Shown here: positions 20,805 through 27,423 of the stretch, in pieces
How positions within the stretch are numbered: the stretch's first letter is position 1
Layout of the letters: each line of letters begins with the position of its first letter
Notes under the pieces: generated by a model
Databases searched by the model: none
What the model saw: the letters and a program-made list of their open reading frames with translations, nothing else
Told to the model about the DNA's origin: nothing
Program-made: the position numbers and the translations under genes
Source: a virus
IMG/VR virus record: IMGVR_UViG_3300026457_000013
Location: 1-64,000 of that record
Reading direction: 5' to 3' (one strand)
Length of the DNA stretch: 64,000 bases

Positions 20805-21047
20805 ATGTATACATGTAAAGTTGTTAACAGCTTAACTAGTGCCGTTGTTGATGAGTTTGAGGTTGACTATCTTTACGAAGCTAGACTAAAGTTTAGCAGG
20901 TGGCATGCAGATGCAGACCCAACACAATACGATTGTCACGTCTACGACGAGTTTGGCGATGCCATAGACTTTACCAGCGATATTGATAGTAGTGTGTACG
21001 AGCCTAGTGAGTACGATGAGTGGATGAGTTATGACCCAGATTGTTAA
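20805..21047 (+). CDS. acidic hypothetical protein, 80 aa
   Basis: The ATG at 20805 follows GGAGAA; the longer frame starts inside the giant RNA. The product is strongly acidic (EVDYLYEARLKF, YDEFGDAIDFTSDIDSSVYEPSEYDEW). Transcription may be read-through from giant RNA 1, since no separate promoter is visible. Unknown function. Confidence 0.65.
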   Translation: MYTCKVVNSLTSAVVDEFEVDYLYEARLKFSRWHADADPTQYDCHVYDEFGDAIDFTSDIDSSVYEPSEYDEWMSYDPDC

Positions 21048-21285
21048 ACTTGCCAAAGAGCACGGTGCTACACACAAGGCAAACCTAGGTGTTTATCAGT
21101 TCTATGAATATGAATGGGTCAACTATAATAATGCCCTAGTTGAAGTAGCGCTAGAGGCATTACAAGACTTACGCGGATATTCGGGCGTTGGCGCCGACGG
21201 CAATCCACTGTGCACCCACAGTTGGAACAGTGCACTGCTTGCAGCTGAACAGCTTATCAAGGAGCGCATCCTTGGCACTGTATAA
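21031..21285 (+). CDS. hypothetical protein, 84 aa
   Basis: MTQIVKLAKEHGATHKANLG continues with FYEYEWVNYNNALVEVALEAL and a cysteine/histidine turn (NPLCTHSWNS). Overlaps the upstream gene by 17 nt and the next by 14 nt. No family recognised. Confidence 0.62.
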   Translation: MTQIVKLAKEHGATHKANLGVYQFYEYEWVNYNNALVEVALEALQDLRGYSGVGADGNPLCTHSWNSALLAAEQLIKERILGTV

Positions 21286-21556
21286 ACACTTATGCCCAGA
21301 CTGGGACTTCCTAGAAATAGACGATGAGTGTGAGGAGTTTAATACTTGTACATGCAAGATAGATAGTAGTGGTCAAACAGCTAAATTTACCGCTGGCACT
21401 AAAGTACTAGTACTGCCAAATCAAATGCAGGCTACTGTTATCAAACAGCACCTAAGCTATGACGGGCCTGAGAGTTTTTGGGGCAATGTACTAGTAGAGT
21501 ATAACGATGGTATTCGTGGTACTTGCAATAATTGGCAACTAAAATACATAGAGTAA
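21272..21556 (+). CDS. conserved phage hypothetical protein, 94 aa
   Basis: The TTG at 21272 is favoured by AAGGAG upstream. The product MALYKHLCPDWDFLEIDDECEEFNTCTC carries four Cys in the first 30 residues. A basic/beta part (KVLVLPNQMQATVIKQHL) follows. The start resembles small phage proteins of the 'CPDWDfmeID' type. Unknown role. Confidence 0.65.
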   Translation: MALYKHLCPDWDFLEIDDECEEFNTCTCKIDSSGQTAKFTAGTKVLVLPNQMQATVIKQHLSYDGPESFWGNVLVEYNDGIRGTCNNWQLKYIE

Positions 21557-21559
21557 AAC

Positions 21560-21646
21560 ATGGATCATGACAACCACGGCTACAAGCGCACTATAATTTT
21601 TGTGTTACTGTTACTCTCACTCGTATTAGCCATGTTATTCGGCTAA
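21560..21646 (+). CDS. 28-aa single-helix membrane miniprotein
   Basis: MDHDNHGYKRTIIFVLLLLSL... is a charged N-terminus followed by one transmembrane helix. It lies 4 nt after the upstream stop. The composition suggests a real miniprotein, but the ribosome site is weak. Confidence 0.45.
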   Translation: MDHDNHGYKRTIIFVLLLLSLVLAMLFG

Positions 21647-21661
21647 ACGGAAAATATTCTC

Positions 21662-21690
21662 TTGAAGTGCCGGCCTAACCAGTGTATAAT
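21662..21690 (+). promoter_or_regulatory. sigma70-type promoter
   Basis: AAATATTCTC, TTGAAG, a 17-nt spacer, TATAAT. It drives the 21715 gene. Confidence 0.82.
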
Positions 21691-21714
21691 ATTTATATAA
21701 TGTGAGGAGCGACA

Positions 21715-21915
21715 ATGACTATTGAAGTGTATACACGTAAGGCTAAATTTGCCGAACTTAGTGCATATTGCCTTCACGCTAGTGATGGTGATTTTATGGA
21801 GGTATGTGAGTGGAGTAATGGTGAAGGGTTTGATGTTACCATCAACAACCGTACCCTGCAGTTCACATATGGCCAGTGGGACTGTTTACGAGTTTTGGTA
21901 AATTATAAAGACTAG
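21715..21915 (+). CDS. hypothetical protein, 66 aa
   Basis: A GAGGAG site precedes the ATG. Product MTIEVYTRKAKFAELSAYCL, then FDVTINNRTLQFTYGQWDCL; small alpha/beta. A monocistronic unit between two promoters. Confidence 0.62.
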   Translation: MTIEVYTRKAKFAELSAYCLHASDGDFMEVCEWSNGEGFDVTINNRTLQFTYGQWDCLRVLVNYKD

Positions 21916-21925
21916 AAATATTCAC

Positions 21926-21954
21926 TTGATTTGTTGGTCAGAAGTCTGTATAAT
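21926..21954 (+). promoter_or_regulatory. sigma70-type promoter
   Basis: AAATATTCAC, TTGATT, a 17-nt spacer, TATAAT, followed by the structured leader at 21965-22045. Confidence 0.82.
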
Positions 21955-21964
21955 ATTATTTATC

Positions 21965-22045
21965 GGTTAGAGAACAATCGCCAGAGAGTACAACCAACTA
22001 ATATTCGGGCTAAGCTATGACTTAGCAGCGGTACTCCCTCTAACC
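21965..22045 (+). ncRNA. structured leader RNA of the 22077 gene
   Basis: Nested stems: GGTTAGAG with CTCTAACC (closing), GAGTAC with GTACTC, and hairpin GCTAAG/CTTAGC. It starts about at the predicted transcription start and ends 32 nt before the ATG. It could be a cis-regulator or a small RNA. No known riboswitch motif. Confidence 0.65.
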
Positions 22046-22076
22046 CTAGACAAATAGCAAATTACAAGGAGCACCT

Positions 22077-22370
22077 ATGCGATTCAAGTATACTGCAAAG
22101 AAGCCTAGCCGAGATCAGCTTGCTGGCATGAGTGCTAGCCAATTTAAGACCATGTTAAAGCGTAAGGGTTTTAAGGTTGATCGTGACTTCTTTAAGATAG
22201 GTGCAATGGCTAAGCGTGGTAACAGACTGTATCGCTTTCGTTACTGGGCATACCCTGATTTCTTTGTAGACATTAGCTGCCCTCTCGATGAATTTGATCG
22301 TTGGGCTAATAGTGTGGACAGTACCATTAACTTCTACAACTTCATCGAAACACAAACACTAAAGCAGTAA
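22077..22370 (+). CDS. basic hypothetical protein, 97 aa
   Basis: A lysine/arginine-rich product, MRFKYTAKKPSRDQLAGM, with KTMLKRKGFKVDRDFF and YRFRYWAYPDFFVDI. The basic charge suggests nucleic-acid association. The ATG has CAAGGAGCA upstream. No family recognised. Confidence 0.65.
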   Translation: MRFKYTAKKPSRDQLAGMSASQFKTMLKRKGFKVDRDFFKIGAMAKRGNRLYRFRYWAYPDFFVDISCPLDEFDRWANSVDSTINFYNFIETQTLKQ

Positions 22371-22380
22371 AAATATTCAC

Positions 22381-22409
22381 TTGAAGTTTATGTTCCCACA
22401 GTGTATAAT
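22381..22409 (+). promoter_or_regulatory. sigma70-type promoter of giant RNA 2
   Basis: AAATATTCAC, TTGAAG, a 17-nt spacer, TATAAT. Predicted start near 22416. Confidence 0.85.
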
Positions 22410-22415
22410 ATTATT

Positions 22416-23484
22416 ATTGAGTGACAAGTTTAGGGCGAACCAGGGCCAACATTAATCTGTTGGATAAGTTCTTAATCTGTGTTGAAAACACCCTTAACAC
22501 AGACCCCACGAATGGCAGATGGTCGTTGTTAAATGTGGATACTAAAAATATCCGCTCCTGAAAGGTGCAAATCCTAAAAGTATAGTCGGGCGAGAAGGCC
22601 GGGCAATCCAAGGAGATCAACCAAGGGCTATATGCAGAGTGCCAGGTAAAAACAACATTGACCAACCAACCTATTTGTATAATCACCGGCTTGATCCCAT
22701 GCAACTGGTGGTTATACAAATGTGTTGAAATCTGTGGCCAACGTGCTTGCGTAGCTAACCTGCTGCGGAACGGACGCACATGGTGGAAGCTGCAACCACC
22801 CTAAAGGAACCAGCCCCCTAGTTTGTCAATAGTTATAGGGGTTAACCAAAAGACCTGTTACCGTAGCATATACGTAGTTATGCGTTATCTAACACGAGAG
22901 TTAGAAACCAGTGGAGCCGATTCTGCGAAAGCATGGCGGCCACCCACTACATGCCAGTAGCTCAAACGTGCTCAGAGCAAAGGTGTGCTAGAAATAAGCC
23001 CTCTAGCCTGGCCAACAATTCAAACACAGTGCAGAGTGAACATTAGCCTATAGCTAGCTGCCAGCAACTAAAAACAGTGCGTTGCTAAGGTTTGAAACCG
23101 ATCCAGTTTAGGGTCGGGGTTTAGCAGTAACCTAAAACTGCTTGTGCCCTAAGGGGCCAATGCGCCAACAATAAATGGCAAGGCTATAACCACAGTGCCT
23201 GGTTAGTCGCGTTCTTATAATTGTTAATAGCCCTCAACGCAGGGTAATCTAGGTGCAAATCCTAGACGCGCTAGTTGCCCATCTTGGCTGGAACCCAAGA
23301 CCTAAAGCAACTAAGAACAGCAAATGTTCGTGGCATCAACTACACCGACTTACGACGACTCGCAATCGTCTAGAGTGTAGACAAAGATGAATGGTGGTCG
23401 TAGTAGCACTACATAAAAGTAATCCACCCCATTAAACCAAAAACAGCGCAGTTCAAAAGCCCGCCTTGTGCGGGCTTTTGTTTA
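22416..23484 (+). ncRNA. giant structured noncoding RNA 2 (~1.07 kb)
   Basis: About 1,069 nt lie between a near-consensus promoter and a strong terminator without a plausible plus-strand gene. Many stems are visible. TTGTATAATCACC pairs with GGTGGTTATACAA (about 22673-22720). Others are CCCCTA/TAGGGG near 22815-22840, CTAAC-ACGA-GAGTTAG near 22890, TGC-GAAA-GCA (a GNRA tetraloop) near 22925, GCAAC/GTTGC, and TCTAGG/CCTAGA around TGCAAAT. GGTGCAAATCC occurs twice (about 22563 and 23252), the second copy closed like a tRNA T-arm. It shares GATCCAGTTTAGGG (23100-23113) with giant RNA 1. It is a candidate for a GOLLD/ROOL-like or new class. Confidence 0.75.
23455..23484 (+). terminator. rho-independent terminator of giant RNA 2
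   Basis: AAAAGCCCGC, loop CTTGT, GCGGGCTTTT, then GTTT. Confidence 0.9.
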
Positions 23485-23502
23485 TCTAAAAGGCTATAAA
23501 AC

Positions 23503-23715
23503 ATGTCTCAAGAATTAACCAACCAGCAACTAAAAGACCTTAACGACGATGTCCAAGAATTCATCGACAAGCTAAGGATACACTACAACGACGATACCCT
23601 AGCCATTGCAGCAGCACTAACGCAGTGGGGGCTAAGGCTTTACAAGAGTGAGCTGAGCACACCAGAATTCTACCAACTATTAGTCTACACAATTGAAACT
23701 AACCGCTTCCTCTGA
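23503..23715 (+). CDS. hypothetical helical protein, 70 aa
   Basis: MSQELTNQQLKDLNDDVQEFIDKL is followed by LAIAAALTQWGLRLYKSEL; all-helical. It starts 19 nt after the giant RNA terminator with no own promoter seen, so expression may depend on read-through. A GACCCTAAA motif overlaps just past its stop. Confidence 0.6.
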   Translation: MSQELTNQQLKDLNDDVQEFIDKLRIHYNDDTLAIAAALTQWGLRLYKSELSTPEFYQLLVYTIETNRFL

Positions 23716-23750
23716 CCCTAAACCTCAACAACCCTCACTAAAAAATTCAC

Positions 23751-23780
23751 TTGTTTTTGCTTATGCAAATGTGATATAAT
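23751..23780 (+). promoter_or_regulatory. sigma70-type promoter
   Basis: AAATTCAC, TTGTTT, an 18-nt spacer, TATAAT. It precedes the structured RNA at 23802-23920 and the 24040 gene. Confidence 0.7.
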
Positions 23781-23801
23781 TTATTATAAATTGAAAAAAT
23801 T

Positions 23802-23920
23802 TAGAATTAGCAGCTGTACAGTGCAACTAGTACAAAACTCTGGGGGGTGTCCTGGCAAGGGGGGATCCAGGGGGCTTTGTGCTAGGTAGCTCGCAACCGG
23901 TACAAGGCTAGCTAATTCTA
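23802..23920 (+). ncRNA. structured RNA with G-rich core
   Basis: TAGAATTAGC (23802-23811) pairs with GCTAATTCTA (23911-23920). Inside, CTAGTACAAA (23827-23836) pairs with TTTGTGCTAG (23876-23885, one T.G). The core holds CCTGG/CCAGG and two runs of six G. A second hairpin GAGATTT/AAATCTC follows, with the AGGGTC motif as its loop. It lies in the leader of the 24040 gene. Confidence 0.65.
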
Positions 23921-23933
23921 GAGATTTAGGGTC

Positions 23934-24039
23934 AAATCTCGAACCTTAAAAAGAGCAAATATAAAAATTAAAGCAAATTTTCCCACCCCCCAAAAGTGCT
24001 CCAGCCCTAGCAAAACCACAACTAACCAAACAAGCTAAA
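23934..24039 (+). other. A-rich leader without features
   Basis: About 100 nt of A/C-rich sequence between the structured RNA and the 24040 ATG. No stem, promoter or ribosome site of note is visible. Confidence 0.4.
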
Positions 24040-24789
24040 ATGTATATTAGACAGCAAGATATAAAAACCTTAGAACTGGATCACCTAGCCAATCAAGCTA
24101 CTGAATCAATTGAAACCTGGGTAAAAGACAACAATCTTTGCAACCATGCTAGCTGGCTACTACCACAGCTGGTAAATTGGTTTGGCAGCTGGCAACTCTA
24201 CAATGACGGTAAAACTACTGTAGCCAAAAATTGCACCAATAATTGGGCTCGTGCCATTTATAGGATTAGTCGTGTAAAGCGTAGCTTGCTCATTAGAACA
24301 CAAACTAAACTGCCACAGTATGGGCAGCTAACTCCACTCCTTATGTTAGGATTTAAGCGCTATCAAGGTTATAGCTATGAACAATTTCGTGAAATCGAGG
24401 GCTTAGAGTGGTTGCTGGAACCTGATTTATATGAATCACTAGTAAATATAGAGCCTATAGACCTTAGCCAAAACAGACTACTAGCTATACGCACTCAAGG
24501 GTTAATTACAAAAAGCGGATCAAAAACTGGTGAGCTTAAAAATCCAGAGAGTACTTGGTCACTAACAGGTATCAAGGACACTGAATTAGGCAACTACCCT
24601 AAACTTGTGCAAACTATGGTTTGTCAAATTTGGCTAGCACATCCCAAGCATCGTAACAGTGACATGATCTTAGACCCTAATAATTGGGATGCAATGCCTA
24701 AACCATTAATAGATGATACAAGCGGCATTGTTAGTGTATCCAAGGAATCGACCAAGGTGCTAACACGCGAGATATTGCCATGGGACTAA
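24040..24789 (+). CDS. hypothetical protein, 249 aa
   Basis: A mixed alpha/beta protein with many Trp (WLLPQLVNWFGSWQ, NNWARAIYRI, GLEWLLEPD) and a Ser/Lys-rich middle (GLITKSGSKTGELKNPESTW). The C-terminal part (MVCQIWLAHPKHRNSDMILDPNNWDAMPKPL) is reminiscent of conserved uncharacterised phage proteins, but I cannot name one. The ATG lacks a clear ribosome site. It is the largest unknown in the 9-25 kb arm. Confidence 0.65.
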   Translation: MYIRQQDIKTLELDHLANQATESIETWVKDNNLCNHASWLLPQLVNWFGSWQLYNDGKTTVAKNCTNNWARAIYRISRVKRSLLIRTQTKLPQYGQLTPLLMLGFKRYQGYSYEQFREIEGLEWLLEPDLYESLVNIEPIDLSQNRLLAIRTQGLITKSGSKTGELKNPESTWSLTGIKDTELGNYPKLVQTMVCQIWLAHPKHRNSDMILDPNNWDAMPKPLIDDTSGIVSVSKESTKVLTREILPWD

Positions 24790-24849
24790 TTATAGTTGAT
24801 AGTTTAGTTACTAACAATTTTAATAATATAACGATTTAGGGTCAAAATT

Positions 24850-25161
24850 ATGAAATACAACAAGGAACTAACTGACAAGATTGTGGAGCAGTATAAAAGT
24901 GGTCAAACCGCTAAACAAATAGCAGAAGGTCTTGGCGTCGCTGACCGTAGCATAATTGCCAAGCTGAGCAGTTTGGGTGTCTACCAAAAAAAGACGTATG
25001 TCAACAAACGTGGTGAGGTGCCCATCAAGAAGTACGAGATGATCGAACGATTGGCCGAATTGTTGGAGGTGCCAAGCGATCAGCTGGAGAGTTTGGAAAA
25101 AGTCAACAAAAACGTACTTAAATTGCTTGAAAACCGCTTATCTGACCCTAAACCGCAATAA
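24850..25161 (+). CDS. HTH-like small DNA-binding protein (paralog 2 of 4)
   Basis: A 103-aa protein. TDKIVEQYKSGQTAKQIAEGLGVADRSIIAKLSSLGVYQKK aligns with the HTH part of the 16960 copy, and ESLEKVNKNVLKLLENR with its C-terminal helix. This is the most divergent copy. It lacks the YTAEQT start and replaces GKT.RS with GVADRS. A TTTAGGGTC motif lies in its leader (24835-24843), another follows its coding end (25144-25152), and a strong terminator comes after. Confidence 0.78.
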   Translation: MKYNKELTDKIVEQYKSGQTAKQIAEGLGVADRSIIAKLSSLGVYQKKTYVNKRGEVPIKKYEMIERLAELLEVPSDQLESLEKVNKNVLKLLENRLSDPKPQ

Positions 25162-25192
25162 TCGTCGATAATCCAGCTAAATTCTAGCCAAT

Positions 25193-25220
25193 AAGCCCTG
25201 CCTTGTGCAGGGCTTTTTTA
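25193..25220 (+). terminator. rho-independent terminator
   Basis: AAGCCCTGC, loop CTTGT, GCAGGGCTT, then TTTTT. The loop is identical to that of the giant RNA 2 terminator. Confidence 0.9.
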
Positions 25221-25267
25221 TTGTGTGACATAGTGGGTTTCTGCGGTTTAGGGTCAGAATTATTTAC

Positions 25268-25297
25268 TTGACTTGGGTCAGGGATTTGCACTATAAT
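25268..25297 (+). promoter_or_regulatory. sigma70-type promoter into a repeat-containing noncoding stretch
   Basis: TTGACT, an 18-nt spacer, TATAAT, preceded by GCGGTTTAGGGTC. No plus-strand gene follows; the downstream ~200 nt hold direct repeats and promoter module B1. Confidence 0.7.
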
Positions 25298-25321
25298 GTT
25301 GGCGCAGACCCCCAAGATTTT

Positions 25322-25387
25322 GCACTTGTGGAGTTTTGGCACTGGCGCAAGCTCAAAGTTTAGCACTTGAGTTTTTGCACTGGCGCA
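25322..25387. repeat. imperfect direct repeat with GCACTGGCGCA
   Basis: Two copies of GCACTTG...GAGTTTT(G/T)GCACTGGCGCA lie at 25322-25349 and 25363-25387. They are in a gene-free stretch of the 25.2-25.8 kb intergenic region. Function unknown; iteron-like. Confidence 0.5.
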
Positions 25388-25497
25388 GCACCACTGGTGG
25401 TGTGCTAAGTTCTAGAACGTATAATGTTATGGACCCTAAACCGTTATGGTTTATATAATTTAGCATGGTTACAGAAATTGGTACGTTATAGAAACTA

Positions 25498-25580
25498 ACC
25501 GACCAGCGGCGGCTTAGGGTCGACAAACGGTGGCATTTTCGCTTGACACCCACGCAAATTTTATGGTAAAATTTGGCGCC
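25498..25580 (+). promoter_or_regulatory. repeated promoter module B1
   Basis: Box A CCGACCAGCGGC, box B CGACAAACGGT, TTGACAC at 25543, an 18-nt spacer, TAAAAT at 25567, then GGCGCC (25575-25580). It is one of five modules with the same order and nearly identical spacing, all on the plus strand among minus-strand genes. Confidence 0.8.
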
Positions 25581-25622
25581 ATATCGTTATAAATTATATA
25601 AATCATAACCTGGCCAATCGAC

Positions 25623-25726
25623 CCGACCAGTGGCAGTTAGCGGCTGATGAACGGCAGGAAAAACGCTTGACACCCGCGCAATTATACTAGTATAATTGGC
25701 GCCACCGCTATAAAAAATATAGCGGT
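25623..25726 (+). promoter_or_regulatory. repeated promoter module B2 with start-site hairpin
   Basis: Box A CCGACCAGTGGC, box B TGATGAACGGC, TTGACAC at 25667, an 18-nt spacer, TATAAT at 25691, GGCGCC (25698-25703). Next come hairpin ACCGCTATA/TATAGCGGT (25704-25726) and a terminator (25761-25790). The predicted transcript is about 90 nt with no ORF. Confidence 0.82.
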
Positions 25727-25760
25727 GCAAATTCTATATTTTATAACCGTTATGTGAAAA

Positions 25761-25790
25761 ATAACGGCCCGCTCGGGGCCGTTATGGTTT
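25761..25790. terminator. bidirectional rho-independent terminator
   Basis: AACGGCCC and GGGCCGTT form a strong stem. T-rich tracts lie on both sides (GGTTTTT on plus, TTATTTTT on minus). It ends both the short B2 transcript and the 25799-26113 gene. Confidence 0.85.
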
Positions 25791-25798
25791 TTAGAATC

Positions 25799-26113
25799 CT
25801 AGTCTACCAAATCCATTTCCAGCATGTTATCAATTATATAACCTGGAAGCTTGGTAGTTTCGCAATTCATATAACGCTCTAGGGCTAAGAACTCGCCAAT
25901 CTTGCGATCAAACTTGTCATTATCAGCGCACCAAGCAAAGCTAACGTCATAAAATTTAGCATGACGCGCATTGTGCGCACAAGGCATGGCCACAAGAGCG
26001 AATCCGTTTTCATCACCCATAGGTGCGCGAGTGTGGACAATTCCGCCAGATTCTAGAACGTAGGCAAGCAAGTCCTTACGAATGATTTTTTGGTTTTTGG
26101 TCATTTTTTCCAT
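25799..26113 (-). CDS. hypothetical protein, 104 aa
   Basis: MEKMTKNQKIIRKDLLAYVLESGG is followed by RAPMGDENGFALVAMPCAHNARHAKFYDVSFAWCADNDKF. Cys/His-containing, alpha/beta. The ATG has AAAGGAACT upstream. No family recognised. First gene (3'-most) of the minus-strand segment. Confidence 0.62.
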   Translation of the reverse strand: MEKMTKNQKIIRKDLLAYVLESGGIVHTRAPMGDENGFALVAMPCAHNARHAKFYDVSFAWCADNDKFDRKIGEFLALERYMNCETTKLPGYIIDNMLEMDLVD

Positions 26114-26168
26114 AACAGTAGTTCCTTTTAGAGTTTAGAACGGAACGGGTTTTGGCCCGTTCCAGTTT

Positions 26169-26495
26169 TTACAGCGGTTTGCTGTTAGCTAAAGCATCGA
26201 AAATCGCTTTAAGAGCCGACTTGTTAGCCTTAGTTAGCGATTCTATATCGTTTTCCGATAGGCGAAGAATCGCGCCGATTGCATCGGCCGTTACATCTTT
26301 TTTAACGGGCTTTTCGCCAGTTTTTGTAACGTACTGTTTTGCAACATAAACTTTCTCGCGCGAAAGTTTCGCTACAATCGAACGAACGGTTTTACCCATA
26401 GCCGAAGCAATATCTTCGACCTTGACGCCCGCCTGATAGTCCGCTATAATTTTAGCGGTTTGCTCGGCGGTATAGTTAACGGCTTTTTCTGCCAT
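26169..26495 (-). CDS. HTH-like small DNA-binding protein (paralog 3 of 4)
   Basis: The ATG at 26495 follows AGGAG. The 108-aa product YTAEQTAKIIADYQAG, VEDIASAMGKTVRSIVAKLSRE, VYVAKQY is very close to the 29664 copy (shared GKTVRSIVAKLSREKVYVAK, LSENDIESLTKANKSAL). It reads away from promoter module B3 with its own TATAAT near 26548-26553. It is a candidate regulator of the modules (inference). Confidence 0.8.
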   Translation of the reverse strand: MAEKAVNYTAEQTAKIIADYQAGVKVEDIASAMGKTVRSIVAKLSREKVYVAKQYVTKTGEKPVKKDVTADAIGAILRLSENDIESLTKANKSALKAIFDALANSKPL

Positions 26496-26504
26496 TGCTA
26501 TAGC

Positions 26505-26600
26505 TCCTAGAACTGTTGCAGTTTCGACCCCATGTCCCCTGCAACAGAACCCATTATACACCTATCTGCCTGGCAGATTGTCGCCCTAGCGACAATTGGC
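26505..26600 (-). promoter_or_regulatory. minus-strand control region of HTH paralog 3
   Basis: TATAAT sits about 43 nt downstream of the palindrome TTGTCGC-TAGG-GCGACAA. A structured leader follows (CTGTTGCAG...CTGCAACAG). The same palindrome-to-minus-10 spacing occurs at about 29340-29385 (TTGTCGC-TTGGAC-GACA, TATACT, then CTGTTGTAGGGC). No standard -35 at 17 nt is present, which hints at activator dependence. Confidence 0.6.
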
Positions 26601-26630
26601 CTACCATTCATCAGGTGGATCAGCGGCAAC

Positions 26631-26760
26631 CCCACCCGACCAGCGGCAGACTGCATCCGACGAACGGCACCCCGCAGGGCTTGACACGCAGGCAAAAATT
26701 ATGATATAATTATATCATAATTTTGGCGCCATCGCTCTAAATTCTATAACTTAGAGCGAT
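26631..26760 (+). promoter_or_regulatory. repeated promoter module B3 with start-site hairpin
   Basis: Box A CCGACCAGCGGC, box B CGACGAACGGC, TTGACAC at 26681, an 18-nt spacer, TATAAT at 26705, GGCGCC (26725-26730). Next come hairpin ATCGCTCTAA/TTAGAGCGAT (26731-26760) and a terminator at 26771-26799. The predicted RNA is about 80 nt and noncoding. Confidence 0.82.
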
Positions 26761-26770
26761 ATAATAAAAA

Positions 26771-26799
26771 ATATAGCGGCTTGTGCCGCTATATTTTTT
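26771..26799. terminator. bidirectional rho-independent terminator
   Basis: ATATAGCGGC, loop TTGT, GCCGCTATAT, then TTTTTT. It serves the short plus transcript from B3 and the convergent minus-strand SprT-like gene. Confidence 0.85.
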
Positions 26800-27187
26800 A
26801 TAACGTCCTCACAATTGGTTCGTTTTTATTTATATAATATTCATGGGTTGCGCTTGGTGGCAAGCCATACTCTAGCATCATGCGCCGCCAATCAGGGCCA
26901 TGCCAAAAGTCTGTGGGGTCTTCGCCATTAATTATATAATCTGCAACATGGATTAGCTCATGCGGTACAATAACGCAAAGCATCTCGGCTTTATAACGGT
27001 TAAAAAACTTGCTAGCAAATTCTACCTCATGCACCTCGCAGTGTGCGAGGCCCGCAGTGCGATACATGCGATTGCTAATTCTAACTTTTGGAACGCTATG
27101 CGTTTTTAGTTCTGGCCACAATTCTTGCATAGCAGTCCAGTGTAGGGTAACAGCGGCTGTTACAACTTTTATCAACGAATCGGCCAT
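26798..27187 (-). CDS. SprT-like zinc metalloprotease
   Basis: A 129-aa protein. The zinc motif HELIHVADY (HExxH) lies near residue 77, with HGPDWRRMMLEYGLPP following, as in the SprT/Spartan-like domain where the third ligand sits in 'GxxW'. SprT-type proteases cleave DNA-protein crosslinks in eukaryotes, while the bacterial/phage forms are less studied. The start overlaps the PQ-loop gene by 16 nt. Role in infection unknown. Confidence 0.82.
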   Translation of the reverse strand: MADSLIKVVTAAVTLHWTAMQELWPELKTHSVPKVRISNRMYRTAGLAHCEVHEVEFASKFFNRYKAEMLCVIVPHELIHVADYIINGEDPTDFWHGPDWRRMMLEYGLPPSATHEYYINKNEPIVRTL

Positions 27188-27423
27188 AATTTATACCTCG
27201 CAATAATTGTTACAAGAAATAGATTGACGATATAGTTTGCTATAAGAATCATATCGCCTTTGGGCACGATATAGACTGTCATGGAAACCATACCAGTCCA
27301 CCACATTGTTATAAAACCTAGTGTAAGCCCGTCTGAGTTTTTAGAACGATAGGATTCAATGGCTTGGGGCAGGGCCGAAGCCCCAAGCAGTATAGAACCT
27401 AGAACGCCGAATGTATCAAACAT
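27172..27423 (-). CDS. PQ-loop (SemiSWEET-like) membrane protein
   Basis: The ATG at 27423 follows AAGGATC. The 83-aa product has three predicted membrane helices (about 4-20, 36-52, 58-76) and the PQ motif ALPQAIESYRSKNSDGLTLGF in helix 1/loop. Length and layout fit a single PQ-loop unit, as in SemiSWEET transporters, which dimerise. Transport of a small metabolite is possible but the substrate is unknown. A host-type transporter of this kind is unusual in a phage. It overlaps neighbours at both ends. Confidence 0.78.
   Translation of the reverse strand: MFDTFGVLGSILLGASALPQAIESYRSKNSDGLTLGFITMWWTGMVSMTVYIVPKGDMILIANYIVNLFLVTIIARYKLWPIR

Noticed and set aside
26516-26704. Plus-strand ORF of 62 aa over the HTH paralog 3 leader
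   Set aside because: It lies in the conserved module, with no ribosome site and a repeat-like amino-acid composition.
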